Assembly: GCF_018837975.1 (NCBI RefSeq)
Contig: NZ_JAGSOY010000004.1
Coordinates: forward strand, 104,712 to 168,711
Direction: 5' to 3'
Origin: Zooshikella harenae
GTDB taxonomy: Bacteria > Pseudomonadota > Gammaproteobacteria > Pseudomonadales > Zooshikellaceae
Length of the DNA: 64,000 bases
In this document: positions 47,509 to 57,165 of the stretch, in pieces
Numbering within the stretch: the first letter of the stretch is position 1
How the letters are laid out: every line of letters starts with the position of its first letter
Position numbers and translations under genes: made by a program
The notes under the pieces: generated by a model
What the model saw: the letters and a program-made list of their open reading frames with translations, nothing else
Database searches by the model: none
What the model was told of the DNA's origin: nothing

Positions 47509-47516
47509 GGTCCACC
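47494..47516. terminator. Hairpin between convergent DUF2845 and RND permease genes
   Basis: GGTGGAC-N9-GTCCACC spans the DUF2845 stop codon, a perfect 7-bp GC-rich stem. Only weak T content follows on either side. It probably serves as a shared transcript end. Confidence 0.5.
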
Positions 47517-47539
47517 CAAAAACTTTATAAACCAAACTT

Positions 47540-50500
47540 TTATGCTGGAATGGCACTTTCGTGGCGATGAGAACGACCCAGCAATCGTTTCACATCATCC
47601 AAAATGACATACATACAAGGCAGAAGTAATAAACATATGGCTGTCGCAAATAAGACACCATAACCCAATGAAATGGCCATGGGTACTAAAAATTTTGCTT
47701 GTGCTGCCGTTTCAAACATCATGGGGGCCAACCCCACAAAAGTGGTCAATGTTGTCATCATAATCGGTCGAAAACGACGTTTAGCCGCCGCAATAATAAT
47801 TTCGTATTTATTCACGGCCTCTTGATTTAATTTATTCGCATAATCAATCAGCACTAAACTATCGTTAACCACAACCCCACTTAATGCCACCATACCCTGG
47901 ATGCTTATCATACTTAAGCTTTCCCCCATAATAATATGGCCAATAACCGCGCCCATCAGACCAAATGGAATTGCCACTAACACTAACAAAGGCTGACTAT
48001 AACTGTTAAAGGGAATGGCTAACATTGCGTACAACACAATGAGCACGATGATACTACTGGTAATTAAGCTTGAAATACTGTCTTGAGTGGTTTCCTGTTT
48101 GCCACGCAAGCTAATGGACAGGCTTGGATAGTGCTGTTTTAAGATGGGAAAAACATCCTGTTGTAAGGTACTCAATAACTGCTGAGTATGCGAAATTGGC
48201 TCAATATTAGCGCTCACCTGTAAAACCTGTTGCCCATTATTACGTGTTATTTGCTGGTAACTTCGGTCCTTGCTCACACTGACTACTTGATTTAAAGGCA
48301 CAAAATGTCCTGCTGGTGTAAGCAACTTAAGTTGATTTAACGTTGATATTGATTCCCTCGTCGCTCTGGGTAACCGAACCATCACCTTGACTTCATCCTC
48401 ACCTCGAAGCTGGCGCAGCGCTTCTGCACCATAGAATGCAGCCCTTACCTGCTGAGCGACCATCTCTGGTGTTAACCCTAAACTTTCACCGGCAGGTAAT
48501 AATTTAAACCGTAACTGCTCCTTACCACGTAATACACCATCATTGACATCTTTAACTTGAGCATAACCTGCTAATTCAGCCGCAAGCTGCTGTGCCGCTT
48601 GCTCTAAAACCTGTTGATCTTGATGAGATAATTCAACCGTCAGCGCTGCACCTCTCCCAGGCCCACCCGCATCGGCCTCAAATTTTAACTGTTCTAAACC
48701 AGGAATAATGCCTACAAAAGAACGCCATTGTTGAGATAGCTGTTGTAAATCAGTCTTTACTTGCAGACCTGCCATCAACATCAAGCGCACTTCAATCGTA
48801 TTGTCTTCTACTTTAGTGCTAATACCACTAATCACATCATTGGTTTGTTTTACTTGCTTAGCGCCTTCTACTAGTTGCTGTTCCACCACTTCAATAAAGT
48901 CTGCAGAAGCGCCAACAGGCACAATAGCAGTCGTCAGCAAATAATCACTTTGTACGCGAGGCATTAAACTAAAACCCATTCGTCCACTGGCACAATAACT
49001 CATCACCAAGCCGGACACACAAATAAATAACAACAATGATAAGTAACGATAGTGAAGACAGCGACGTAATATTTGCTCATAAATACCGTGAATAAAATAA
49101 TTAAGTGCACTATCCACACGCATTTGTATTTTTTGTAAGAGATTGGGGTTCGAGTTCTCAGAAGACTTTATTGCGGCTAAATGTGCAGGCAAAATAAATA
49201 AAGCTTCAACCCACGATACAATAAAAACTGCCGCAATTACGAGGGGTGTGACCTGAAAAATTTTCCCCAAAAAACCTGGTAAAAAATATAAGGGGGAAAA
49301 CGCAACTATATTAGTTAAAATACTGCACGAAAGGGGAATAGCTACCGATTTTGCGCCTAATAAAGCAGCGTCAAAAAAAGAATACCCTTGTTGTTGATAG
49401 GCATAAATATTTTCACCCGCAATAATAGCATCATCGACCACAATACCTAACGCCAAAATAAATGCAAACATGGAAATCATGTTAATAGAAACATCCATGG
49501 CCGGTAGCAATAACATCCCACCAAGAAAAGCAGTCGGAATCCCCATAGTGACCCAAATTGCTAAACGCCACTGCAAAAATAATCCTAAAACAATCATCAC
49601 TAAGACAAGACCAATAAAAGCATTACTCAGCAATAAATCCAAACGTTCCTGGAATACCTCGGTCAAGTCTCTGGTTACTTTTAGGGTTAAACCATTTGGT
49701 AATTCAGTCTGAATATCAGGTAATAACGATTGTACTGCACTGATAACAGCCATGGGCGATTCATCCCCCTGCCGATACACTTGAATAATAACAGCTGGAA
49801 AACCATTATAGCCTTGCGCATCTGTTGACTCTGTAAATCCCTCTCGAACTTCTGCAATATCATGTAGCTTAATGACTGAACCATCCGCTAATGTTTTCAC
49901 AGAAATATCGGCATAATCCGTAGCCCATTGCTTTTCTTCATCGACTTTGAGCATTAATTCGCCAGACTTTGCATAAAGGCTACCACCCGCTCCATCCACA
50001 GAAGCTTTTCTTATAATTGCAGCAACTTGAGCGGGTCCTAAACCATATCGCTCGATACTGTTAAGTGGCAGTGCTATCTCTACCTCATAGTCTTTCATAC
50101 CTGACAGGTCGACCTTGGTAATAGCAGGGTTAGCTAATAATTTTCGACGAACTTGGCTGGCATACTGCTGAAGGACCTGATGACTGACCTCACCATACAA
50201 CGTTAAGTCCACAACTTGGTGATCTCTTGTGGCTAAAGCGGTCTGTGGTTGCTCAGCCCCATCAGGAAATGTCGTTATACGATCAACAGCTTGTTTAACA
50301 TCCTGATAGACAGACATCGCATTTGCTGACTTTTGTAACTCAGCGGTAACCGAAGCCGTACCCTCTTTTGCTGTAGCGGATATATCACTTAACCCACTGA
50401 CCCCACTCAGTGCTTCTTCAATGGCGAGCAAAATTCCTTGAGAAATAGCCTCCGGTGCCGCTCCAGGATAACTGACTGTAATCGTAATCTCATCAAGAGA

Positions 50501-50638
50501 AAATGCAGGAAAAACTTCTTTTTTTATTTGCCAGGTTACAACCAAACCACCCACTAAAAAAAACCACATTAATAAATTAGCGGCTACTGTATTACGTAAA
50601 AACCAGGCAATCGGTCCTTTAGCCTTATTCAGCATCAT
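47540..50638 (-). CDS. RND (HAE1-type) efflux permease
   Basis: A 1032-residue proton-driven inner-membrane exporter of the AcrB-like superfamily. The N-terminal helix, the porter-domain start SYPGAAPEAISQGILLAIEEALSG and the membrane-embedded aspartate pair in LGIVVDDAIIAGENIYAY are visible. The second-half counterpart is GVVVNDSLVLIDYANKL. Residues are arranged as 12 helices with two large periplasmic loops. It overlaps the adaptor gene as ATGA, so pump and adaptor are one operon; no outer-membrane channel gene is present. The substrate is unknown. Confidence 0.93.
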   Translation of the reverse strand: MMLNKAKGPIAWFLRNTVAANLLMWFFLVGGLVVTWQIKKEVFPAFSLDEITITVSYPGAAPEAISQGILLAIEEALSGVSGLSDISATAKEGTASVTAELQKSANAMSVYQDVKQAVDRITTFPDGAEQPQTALATRDHQVVDLTLYGEVSHQVLQQYASQVRRKLLANPAITKVDLSGMKDYEVEIALPLNSIERYGLGPAQVAAIIRKASVDGAGGSLYAKSGELMLKVDEEKQWATDYADISVKTLADGSVIKLHDIAEVREGFTESTDAQGYNGFPAVIIQVYRQGDESPMAVISAVQSLLPDIQTELPNGLTLKVTRDLTEVFQERLDLLLSNAFIGLVLVMIVLGLFLQWRLAIWVTMGIPTAFLGGMLLLPAMDVSINMISMFAFILALGIVVDDAIIAGENIYAYQQQGYSFFDAALLGAKSVAIPLSCSILTNIVAFSPLYFLPGFLGKIFQVTPLVIAAVFIVSWVEALFILPAHLAAIKSSENSNPNLLQKIQMRVDSALNYFIHGIYEQILRRCLHYRYLSLLLFICVSGLVMSYCASGRMGFSLMPRVQSDYLLTTAIVPVGASADFIEVVEQQLVEGAKQVKQTNDVISGISTKVEDNTIEVRLMLMAGLQVKTDLQQLSQQWRSFVGIIPGLEQLKFEADAGGPGRGAALTVELSHQDQQVLEQAAQQLAAELAGYAQVKDVNDGVLRGKEQLRFKLLPAGESLGLTPEMVAQQVRAAFYGAEALRQLRGEDEVKVMVRLPRATRESISTLNQLKLLTPAGHFVPLNQVVSVSKDRSYQQITRNNGQQVLQVSANIEPISHTQQLLSTLQQDVFPILKQHYPSLSISLRGKQETTQDSISSLITSSIIVLIVLYAMLAIPFNSYSQPLLVLVAIPFGLMGAVIGHIIMGESLSMISIQGMVALSGVVVNDSLVLIDYANKLNQEAVNKYEIIIAAAKRRFRPIMMTTLTTFVGLAPMMFETAAQAKFLVPMAISLGYGVLFATAICLLLLPCMYVILDDVKRLLGRSHRHESAIPA

Positions 50639-52047
50639 GACTTATCTCCAGCTAATGCTTTTGCCTGCTCAGAAATAGACGACTGCTGCCGGGTGGTTGC
50701 AACGGTATTATTTTTTTGTGCGGTCATTTGTTTTTCAGTTTCTTTACGCAAAGGCATACCATCTATGGCAATACTGAGATGACTGGAGACAAGCTCATCG
50801 GTTGGCTTTAAATTGCCACTAACTAACACCTGTTGGTCTTGTTTATACACGACATTAACCGGACGCTTTCTAAGTCGTCCCTCCTCATCAAAAAGCCAGA
50901 CAACATCCCCCTCTCGTAACATACCTTCAGGTAAAGTAAACACATTTTCCAGGGCTGGCCCCTGAATACGTAAAGCCACAAAATCGTTAATAAAAAGTGG
51001 TGTTAATGGTTCTTTCTCAGAAATTGAGCCACTTAAGCGCTCATTACCCAACGGATTATTAACCTTGATTAATACGTTAACTTGTCTTGAGTCCCGGCTT
51101 AATTCTGGTAAGCGCTGCCAAACAACACCTTTTCGAATATCAATTTGACTAAACGAGGCTTTGGTTGCACCCGAAGTCAAAGCAACCTCAGCTTTTGAGC
51201 CTCCACTTTTTTGCTCTGCACCAAATGATAGCCAGCTCAATACATCAGCAGAAATAGACGCTTTAATCCAAAAAGCGTGAGTATCCACCAGGGTAAAAAG
51301 GGTTTGCTGCGTCGTGACTAACTGCCCCGCCTCAACCTTCTTGCTGCTAATAACACCGCTAAAAGGTGCAGTTAATGTTGTCCGCTCAACGTTTAATTTT
51401 GCCAGCTCAACATTGGTCTTAGCTTCTTCTAGTTTGGCTTCAGCCGCTTTCAGTTGTGGCTCGTAACGCTCTAAAGCTCGCTGGGCGGGTGTTAGGTCCC
51501 CCCCTAAAAATTTAAACTCTTTCGTGGCTTTATCTCTTAAGCCTCGAGCCTGCTGATACTCCGCCTCAGCAATCGCCAAAGCGGCTTCGGCTTTACGCAA
51601 TGCCAAACGGTATTCTCTGGCATCAAGTTGTACCAAAACATCACCTTTCTGCACCCAGTTACCAGGGGACAGCTTAGCTGAAACCCCTTTAACCATTGCT
51701 GTCACTTCTGGGTTTACCGTGACCTGATGAATGGGCTCGACATGACCAAAACCAGAAATGATAGGCATTGCCTTAGGCTCCCCTACCTTCATAGTGGTCA
51801 CCATTGGGGGACGAGCCTCAATAGGGCGCTTGGGAATTCGTGATGGATGAACCAACCAATATGCTGCAAGACCAGCCGTTACCCCAAGAATGAGTAAGCC
51901 AATAAGGACAACCCATAATGAATTTCTTCGAGTTGAATGGCTGGCACTTTGACTGTAATCACTGTGTTCAGGAAGTGATGCTAGTCCAAATTGAGCAGAT
52001 GATTTACTTTGTTGCACATTCTCTTGACCATTACGCACTACACTCAT
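50635..52047 (-). CDS. RND efflux periplasmic adaptor (membrane fusion protein)
   Basis: A 470-residue HlyD/AcrA-type adaptor anchored by one helix (about 43-66) rather than a lipobox. The lipoyl half-motifs GNWVQKGDVLVQLDAREYRLAL and LTAPFSGVISSKKVEAGQLV bracket an alpha-helical hairpin rich in Ala/Glu/Lys. Beta-barrel and membrane-proximal domains follow. It lies immediately upstream of the permease in the same operon. AGGA precedes the ATG. The Gln/Lys-rich, charged tail (about 430-470) is longer than usual. Confidence 0.92.
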   Translation of the reverse strand: MSVVRNGQENVQQSKSSAQFGLASLPEHSDYSQSASHSTRRNSLWVVLIGLLILGVTAGLAAYWLVHPSRIPKRPIEARPPMVTTMKVGEPKAMPIISGFGHVEPIHQVTVNPEVTAMVKGVSAKLSPGNWVQKGDVLVQLDAREYRLALRKAEAALAIAEAEYQQARGLRDKATKEFKFLGGDLTPAQRALERYEPQLKAAEAKLEEAKTNVELAKLNVERTTLTAPFSGVISSKKVEAGQLVTTQQTLFTLVDTHAFWIKASISADVLSWLSFGAEQKSGGSKAEVALTSGATKASFSQIDIRKGVVWQRLPELSRDSRQVNVLIKVNNPLGNERLSGSISEKEPLTPLFINDFVALRIQGPALENVFTLPEGMLREGDVVWLFDEEGRLRKRPVNVVYKQDQQVLVSGNLKPTDELVSSHLSIAIDGMPLRKETEKQMTAQKNNTVATTRQQSSISEQAKALAGDKS

Positions 52048-52299
52048 AAAAAACGTTCCTCAACACAGTGAGACTTTGACCGAACAGTCTATAATCCTAA
52101 TAGGGAGGTAGTAGGGAAGTTCTTGATAAATGCAAATAATTAGATCATAAGTCTGTCGTTATGCTATGTCATAAGCTTATTAAATTGTATGAGACAAATT
52201 ACGACATATTATTACAAATATCTGCTTCCACAGAGATTGAGGCTTTTCTTATAATCTTGGACTCTAGGACATTTTATAGACATAGCGAAAAAAGCAGTT

Positions 52300-53016
52300 A
52301 TGAAGCAACATATTCTGGTTGTTGATGATCACAGTGATATTAGGGAGCTAATTGGCCGCTATTTAGACCAGCAGGACTATGAAGTTAGCTTGGCGGAAAA
52401 TGGTGAGCAAATGAAAGAAGTGCTTGCTAAAGAATCTATTGATTTAATTATTATGGATTTAATGATGCCAGGCGATGATGGGCTTACCCTTTGTCGTCAA
52501 GTGCGCCATGAAAGCAACACACCTATTATTATTTTATCAGCATTAGGTGAAGACACCGATAAAATTGTTGGCCTTGAAGTTGGCGCTGACGATTACCTTG
52601 CTAAACCTTTTAATCCCCGAGAGTTACTCGCTCGTGTAAGAGCCGTTCTAAGACGACACCAGCAACCCGCGGCAATCCCCACTAAAACACCAAATAGTAA
52701 ATTTATTTATTTTGATCGTTGGGAGTTTGACCTACACAAACAACAATTAGTAAGGGATGATGGTGTGGTCGTTGCCTTAAGTACAGGGGAGTTCCGCTTA
52801 CTTAAAGTATTCGTACAGCAACCACATGTTATTTTTAGCCGTGATCAACTATTAGATATGACGCAAGGACGTCAGGCAGCACCTTTTGATCGATCAATTG
52901 ATAACCAAATTAGTCGCCTTCGTAGAAAAATTGAAATTGACCCTAAAACCCCTAGTTTAATAAAAACAGTTTGGGGAGGAGGCTATAGTTTCAATACTGA
53001 TATTCAACATCCGTGA
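52300..53016 (+). CDS. OmpR/PhoB-family response regulator
   Basis: A 238-residue transcription factor. The receiver domain (1-120) has the acidic pair DD at 9-10, phosphoacceptor D53 in IMDLMMPGDDGL and the conserved lysine in DDYLAKPFNPREL. A winged-helix DNA-binding domain follows (about 135-232; SRDQLLDMTQGR, DRSIDNQISRLRRKIE). The most similar known group is OmpR itself. It is divergent from the RND pump (252-base gap) and overlaps the sensor gene, so control of the pump is a natural hypothesis. Confidence 0.93.
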   Translation: MKQHILVVDDHSDIRELIGRYLDQQDYEVSLAENGEQMKEVLAKESIDLIIMDLMMPGDDGLTLCRQVRHESNTPIIILSALGEDTDKIVGLEVGADDYLAKPFNPRELLARVRAVLRRHQQPAAIPTKTPNSKFIYFDRWEFDLHKQQLVRDDGVVVALSTGEFRLLKVFVQQPHVIFSRDQLLDMTQGRQAAPFDRSIDNQISRLRRKIEIDPKTPSLIKTVWGGGYSFNTDIQHP

Positions 53017-54401
53017 TGAATTTTTTTCCTAGAAAAATTGCATCACAACTTATTTTACTTATTTTATTTGCGCTTATTGCTGCTCAGATTATTAGCACCA
53101 TCGTAATAGGTCAACGACAGTTTAAAAAAATAAACCAAAATTTTATCAATGAATTTGAGTATCGTCTTAATCAGTTACACCAACTACTCCCTAGCTTAGA
53201 TGAACAGCAACAACAGTTAGTATTAAATGCGGCTTCAACGGGCATCATTCATTTCTCATTCGATAATAAGCCCATAATCAATAAGACAGTAGGTAGTTGG
53301 CAACCCACTTTCCAACACGCACCAAAAACGCTGTATGTTTGGCATCAAGAGCCGTGTTATGTCCATGTCTGGCTGTTTTGCGATCAAAAAGTACTCGACT
53401 TTAGCGAGCGTATTAAAGAAGCTATGCCCTGGTCAGTGATTAATGATGAAATCTTCTCTAACTCAAAAGTAACTCATGTTGCGTCCTTTCAAATAGCCGA
53501 AAACCAATGGCTTAATGCAGCATTACTCCCACCTCCTCGACTCTCTGCCATTTGGACAAATCGTACCATTACTTTTTTAGTCATTTGTGGGCTGATTATG
53601 GTTGCTGTAGTCACCGCAATAACCCACCACATAACATCTCCCTTAAGATTATTAAGTGAGTATGCTCATCGCTTTGGCCGTGGAGAATCTCTTCCTCCCT
53701 TACCCACTCAGGGTACGATTGAACTCCAGGAAACCATCAAAGCATTTAATGAAATGTATACCCGGATTCAGCGCTTTACGAATGACCGAACCCAACTACT
53801 TGCAGCGCTATCCCATGATCTTCGAACACCCATTACCAGTTTGGCACTACGCTTGGAATTTATACCCGATTGCGAAGACAAAGACCGGATGCTAGTTACA
53901 TTAAAAGAATTGCAGCATATGGTGGAAAACACATTAACTCATGTCCGGGTACTCGCAGATACAGAACAGTTTCAGAGTGTTGATCTTGGCTCATTAATTT
54001 CAAGTGTTGCTACTGATTTAGTTGACTTAGGTATGCCAATAGAAGCTAACCTGGACAAACATATAACGGCAAAATGTAAACCCATAGCCTTACGTCGAGC
54101 ACTTAGAAACCTTTTAGAAAATGCGGTACGTTATGGTCAGCACGCTCAAGTTGAACTGTCTGAAACTGAACACTATGTAAAAATTAGAGTTACTGATCAT
54201 GGTCCGGGGATTCCCCAAGAAAAAATAAATGAAGTACTAAAACCCTTTTTCCGCTTAGAAAGTTCTCGAAATAGTAACTCAGGGGGAATTGGTTTAGGCT
54301 TAACGATCACTAAAGACATCATTCAAAACCATGGAGGTCAATTAACACTCAAAAACTTATCGCCCAGAGGACTGGAAGTCATCATAAAATTACCGAAATA
54401 A
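53016..54401 (+). CDS. EnvZ-like sensor histidine kinase
   Basis: A 461-residue membrane kinase: first helix (about 10-30), periplasmic sensor domain (about 31-180), second helix (about 187-208), HAMP (about 208-260), phosphoacceptor H267 in ALSHDLRTPITSL and a GHKL ATPase domain. N box NLLENAVRYG, G1 VTDHGPGIP and G2 GGIGLGLTITKDI are present. ATG 53016 overlaps the regulator stop; a GTG one codon earlier is also open. It should phosphorylate the adjacent OmpR-type regulator. Confidence 0.93.
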   Translation: MNFFPRKIASQLILLILFALIAAQIISTIVIGQRQFKKINQNFINEFEYRLNQLHQLLPSLDEQQQQLVLNAASTGIIHFSFDNKPIINKTVGSWQPTFQHAPKTLYVWHQEPCYVHVWLFCDQKVLDFSERIKEAMPWSVINDEIFSNSKVTHVASFQIAENQWLNAALLPPPRLSAIWTNRTITFLVICGLIMVAVVTAITHHITSPLRLLSEYAHRFGRGESLPPLPTQGTIELQETIKAFNEMYTRIQRFTNDRTQLLAALSHDLRTPITSLALRLEFIPDCEDKDRMLVTLKELQHMVENTLTHVRVLADTEQFQSVDLGSLISSVATDLVDLGMPIEANLDKHITAKCKPIALRRALRNLLENAVRYGQHAQVELSETEHYVKIRVTDHGPGIPQEKINEVLKPFFRLESSRNSNSGGIGLGLTITKDIIQNHGGQLTLKNLSPRGLEVIIKLPK

Positions 54402-54417
54402 AACAAGGACTGAAACA

Positions 54418-55116
54418 ATGAAAAGAAGAAGTATTCTAAAAGGAATCGGTATAGGTTCGTTTTCCCTTATCAGCAGTCAAGCGATTAGCCAAAGTTTAAC
54501 ACCTCTACCTCAATATAATAAAACACCGAACTACATTCCTAATTGTACATTTACACCTGAGCAAGTAGAGGGTCCATATTATATTGACACAGGCTTAGTC
54601 CGTCATGATATTACCGAGGGTAAACCAGGCGCACCTCTATTTATAACGTTTACCGTTGTCGATACAGCTACCTGCTCACCCATTCGTGATGCGGTTGTTG
54701 ATATTTGGCATGCAAGTGCGGCAGGTTACTATTCAGGATTTGCCGAGCAAGGTAAAGATAAAGACGTTGATATGACAGGTAAAAAGTTTCTCCGGGGTAC
54801 CCAAATTACTAACCCTCATGGTCAATGTTGTTTTAGAACCATTTATCCTGGGCATTATACAGGCAGAGCAAACCATATTCATTTAAAAGTGCTACTGAAT
54901 CAATCAACACTGGTCACCACCCAACTTTATTTCCCTGATGACCTGACAGACCAAGTACACCAAACTCCACCCTATAATAAAAATACCGAACGACGTGTAC
55001 GCAATGATGAAGATATATTATTTACACAAGAAATTCTATTGAACTTTAAGCCACAAAAGCAGACTTATGGTTATGAAGCCGAATTTGTACTTGGGGTAAA
55101 TACACTGCAAGCTTAA
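54418..55116 (+). CDS. Tat-exported intradiol ring-cleavage dioxygenase family protein
   Basis: A 232-residue protein of the catechol/protocatechuate intradiol dioxygenase fold. The N-terminus MKRRSILKGIGIG is a twin-arginine signal, so the folded iron protein is exported. The four iron ligands of the family can be placed: Y105 in HASAAGYYSGF, Y147 in YPGHYTGR, and H153 and H155 in NHIHLKV. VEGPYYIDTGLVRHDI near 50-65 is also typical of secreted members. It starts 17 bases after the kinase gene with a good AAGGA site, so it is cotranscribed with the two-component genes. The substrate is unknown. Confidence 0.87.
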   Translation: MKRRSILKGIGIGSFSLISSQAISQSLTPLPQYNKTPNYIPNCTFTPEQVEGPYYIDTGLVRHDITEGKPGAPLFITFTVVDTATCSPIRDAVVDIWHASAAGYYSGFAEQGKDKDVDMTGKKFLRGTQITNPHGQCCFRTIYPGHYTGRANHIHLKVLLNQSTLVTTQLYFPDDLTDQVHQTPPYNKNTERRVRNDEDILFTQEILLNFKPQKQTYGYEAEFVLGVNTLQA

Positions 55117-55159
55117 TGCTTTGGAGACAAATAGCTTCGAAAAAAACCTTCTTCTCTCT

Positions 55160-55195
55160 CAGATGCCTGTATGGCATCTGCTGTAACTTATTTAA
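55160..55195 (+). terminator. Hairpin after the intradiol dioxygenase gene
   Basis: CAGATGCC-TGTAT-GGCATCTG, a perfect 8-bp stem with a 5-base loop, followed by a mildly T-rich stretch. It likely ends the regulator-kinase-dioxygenase transcript. Confidence 0.55.
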
Positions 55196-55246
55196 TAACA
55201 CCATACAAAAAGAACGTTTTATACCCTTCCTTATAGGTAGACTCAA

Positions 55247-56023
55247 TCAGTTTTTATAAGTAGGATGATATTTTCCAAGAAGCACATCATCCATAATTTT
55301 ATCGATTAACCCTGACCGTTCTATGATATCCAACCCCTTATTAAATTTTTCTAACCAGTAAAGCGCCTTGGGAGACTCCTTTGAAATAAGCACATACATC
55401 TTTTTCTCTTTAGTGGGCCTAGAATTATTGGTAACTAAGCTTTTGACAGAACCAGAAAAATGTTGATTTAACAATTCATAGCCAATTTCAGGCTCAATAA
55501 TAAAAAGCTGGATTCGACCTGTAATAAGTTTCTTAAAATTTAATAAGTCGGTATTTGCCACTTCTGTATTTAAAACACCATTTTTTATACCATTATCAAT
55601 TATCTCTCCATAGTAGTACCCTCGAGTTACACCTATTTTATATTGTTTTAAGTCATTAATATTATGCCAGTCAAAATCCATATCAACTCGATGGAAAAAG
55701 ACATATCTTAATGTTATCACTGGGTTACTAAAATAGAAGTACTCTTCCCGCTCTTTACTTTTAGACCAGAGCAGTGTTGCATCCACTCTCCCCTTTTTCG
55801 CCATTTCCATTGACCGAATCCATGGGTGAAAAACGTACTCAGTATTTATCCCTTGGGTTTTAAATGCTTCCGTTACTATATGAGAACCAGCACCATACTT
55901 TTTATATTTTTTAGAGAGAAAAGGTGGCCATTCACCATTAGACAGGGTAATAAACTCATCGCCTTGCACTTGCATCACAATAAAAAAACAAGTAACGATA
56001 ACCAACAAGTATTTCATAATCAT
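55247..56023 (-). CDS. Exported solute-binding-protein-like protein, second pair, copy A
   Basis: A 258-residue protein with a signal peptide (about 1-21) and the family 3 periplasmic-binding fold. It starts ITLSNGEWPPFLSKKYKKYG and later has NPVITLRYVFFHR and IDKIMDDVLLGKYHP. It is clearly paralogous to the divergent gene at 56256 but only distantly related to the pair at 32829-34725. No transporter gene is adjacent. The start could be ATG 56023 or 56017; neither has a strong ribosome site. Confidence 0.82.
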   Translation of the reverse strand: MIMKYLLVIVTCFFIVMQVQGDEFITLSNGEWPPFLSKKYKKYGAGSHIVTEAFKTQGINTEYVFHPWIRSMEMAKKGRVDATLLWSKSKEREEYFYFSNPVITLRYVFFHRVDMDFDWHNINDLKQYKIGVTRGYYYGEIIDNGIKNGVLNTEVANTDLLNFKKLITGRIQLFIIEPEIGYELLNQHFSGSVKSLVTNNSRPTKEKKMYVLISKESPKALYWLEKFNKGLDIIERSGLIDKIMDDVLLGKYHPTYKN

Positions 56024-56255
56024 TAAAATTAGTATTAATTCAATTTTAGACTAACATAAGAGTTAAAAAACACTCATACAAATTAACTCCCTAATACACA
56101 TAATAAATAACCATACAACAAACCCTAAAAATGATTCGTGAAGGGTATATATTATATATCTAGCCATAAGCATAAGGCATTACAATTCATATAGTCTACA
56201 CTCAGATAGATTAATTCCTTATTTAAAACCTATCAGCAAACTATGGAGTAATAAC

Positions 56256-57056
56256 ATGCGCGCACTCATTATAAAAAAATTACTACTTATTACCACATTG
56301 CTTGCTTTTTCATTGAATGGGTATTCTGCTTCAGTGGTTAAACTAACCAATGGCGAATGGCCTCCTTACATGTCTGAAAAGTACAAACATTACGGCGTAA
56401 TGAGCCATATTGTTTCCGAAGCCTTCAAAACTCAGGGCATCAAAGTCGAATACGGTTTTTTCCCATGGAAGCGTGCATTTAAAGAAGCTGAAGCCGGAAA
56501 AGAGTGGGCGGGATCGATTGGCTGGGGAAAAAATGCCGAGCGTGAAAAAACATTATTATTCACAAACCCCATTATTGAACTAAAAGATGTGTTTTTTCAC
56601 CGGAAGGATTTTCAGTTTGACTGGAAAACGATTGAAGACTTAAAAAAATACAAAATTGGTGCATCAACCGGCTATTCTTATGGCAAAGCATTTGATGAAG
56701 CTGATAAAAATAAGGTCATCAAAGTACACCGTACAGCAAAAGATGTAAATAACTTAAAAAAAGTGCTCGATAATAAAATTGATATTTTCCCTGCCACCAT
56801 GGAAGTAGGTTATGAAATTATCGCTAATAAACTACCACCTGCTGCACAAAATATGCTGACAAACCACCCTAAACCCCTTGATGTCCGAGCCTATCATATC
56901 ATTATCAGTAAAAAGACTGCTGATGGCCCCAAGTTAGTAGAAGCCTTTAACAAAGGCTTACAAATGCTCAAGGATGCCTGTAAAAACAAAAGTAAAGATA
57001 TTCCTTGTTATGACACACTTTTAAGTGACAGCTTAGAGGGTAAATATCGTCCATAA
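56256..57056 (+). CDS. Exported solute-binding-protein-like protein, second pair, copy B
   Basis: A 266-residue paralogue of the divergent gene, sharing LTNGEWPPYMSEKYKHYG, SHIVSEAFKTQGI and the FFHR.DFQFDW block. The signal peptide is about 1-24 (ending GYSA-S). GGAG lies seven bases before the ATG. It has an extra Cys pair near the C-terminus (DACKNKSKDIPCYD), absent from its partner. The divergent promoter region (56024-56255) carries an AAGGGTATA nonamer (56141-56149). Confidence 0.84.
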   Translation: MRALIIKKLLLITTLLAFSLNGYSASVVKLTNGEWPPYMSEKYKHYGVMSHIVSEAFKTQGIKVEYGFFPWKRAFKEAEAGKEWAGSIGWGKNAEREKTLLFTNPIIELKDVFFHRKDFQFDWKTIEDLKKYKIGASTGYSYGKAFDEADKNKVIKVHRTAKDVNNLKKVLDNKIDIFPATMEVGYEIIANKLPPAAQNMLTNHPKPLDVRAYHIIISKKTADGPKLVEAFNKGLQMLKDACKNKSKDIPCYDTLLSDSLEGKYRP

Positions 57057-57077
57057 CCGCTTTATACTTTCACTTTT

Positions 57078-57128
57078 GAGAATGCTGCACGTAGTTATAT
57101 CGTAGTCATTTTGCGGCATTCTCCTTTA
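57078..57128 (+). terminator. Hairpin after the solute-binding gene, copy B
   Basis: GAGAATGC-T-GC faces GC-G-GCATTCTC (57078-57088 with 57113-57123), a 10-pair stem with one mismatch and a 24-base loop, followed by CTTTAT. Plausible terminator. Confidence 0.5.
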
Positions 57129-57165
57129 TAAACTTGGTTTTACCCAAAACGAAGGGTATATGTTA

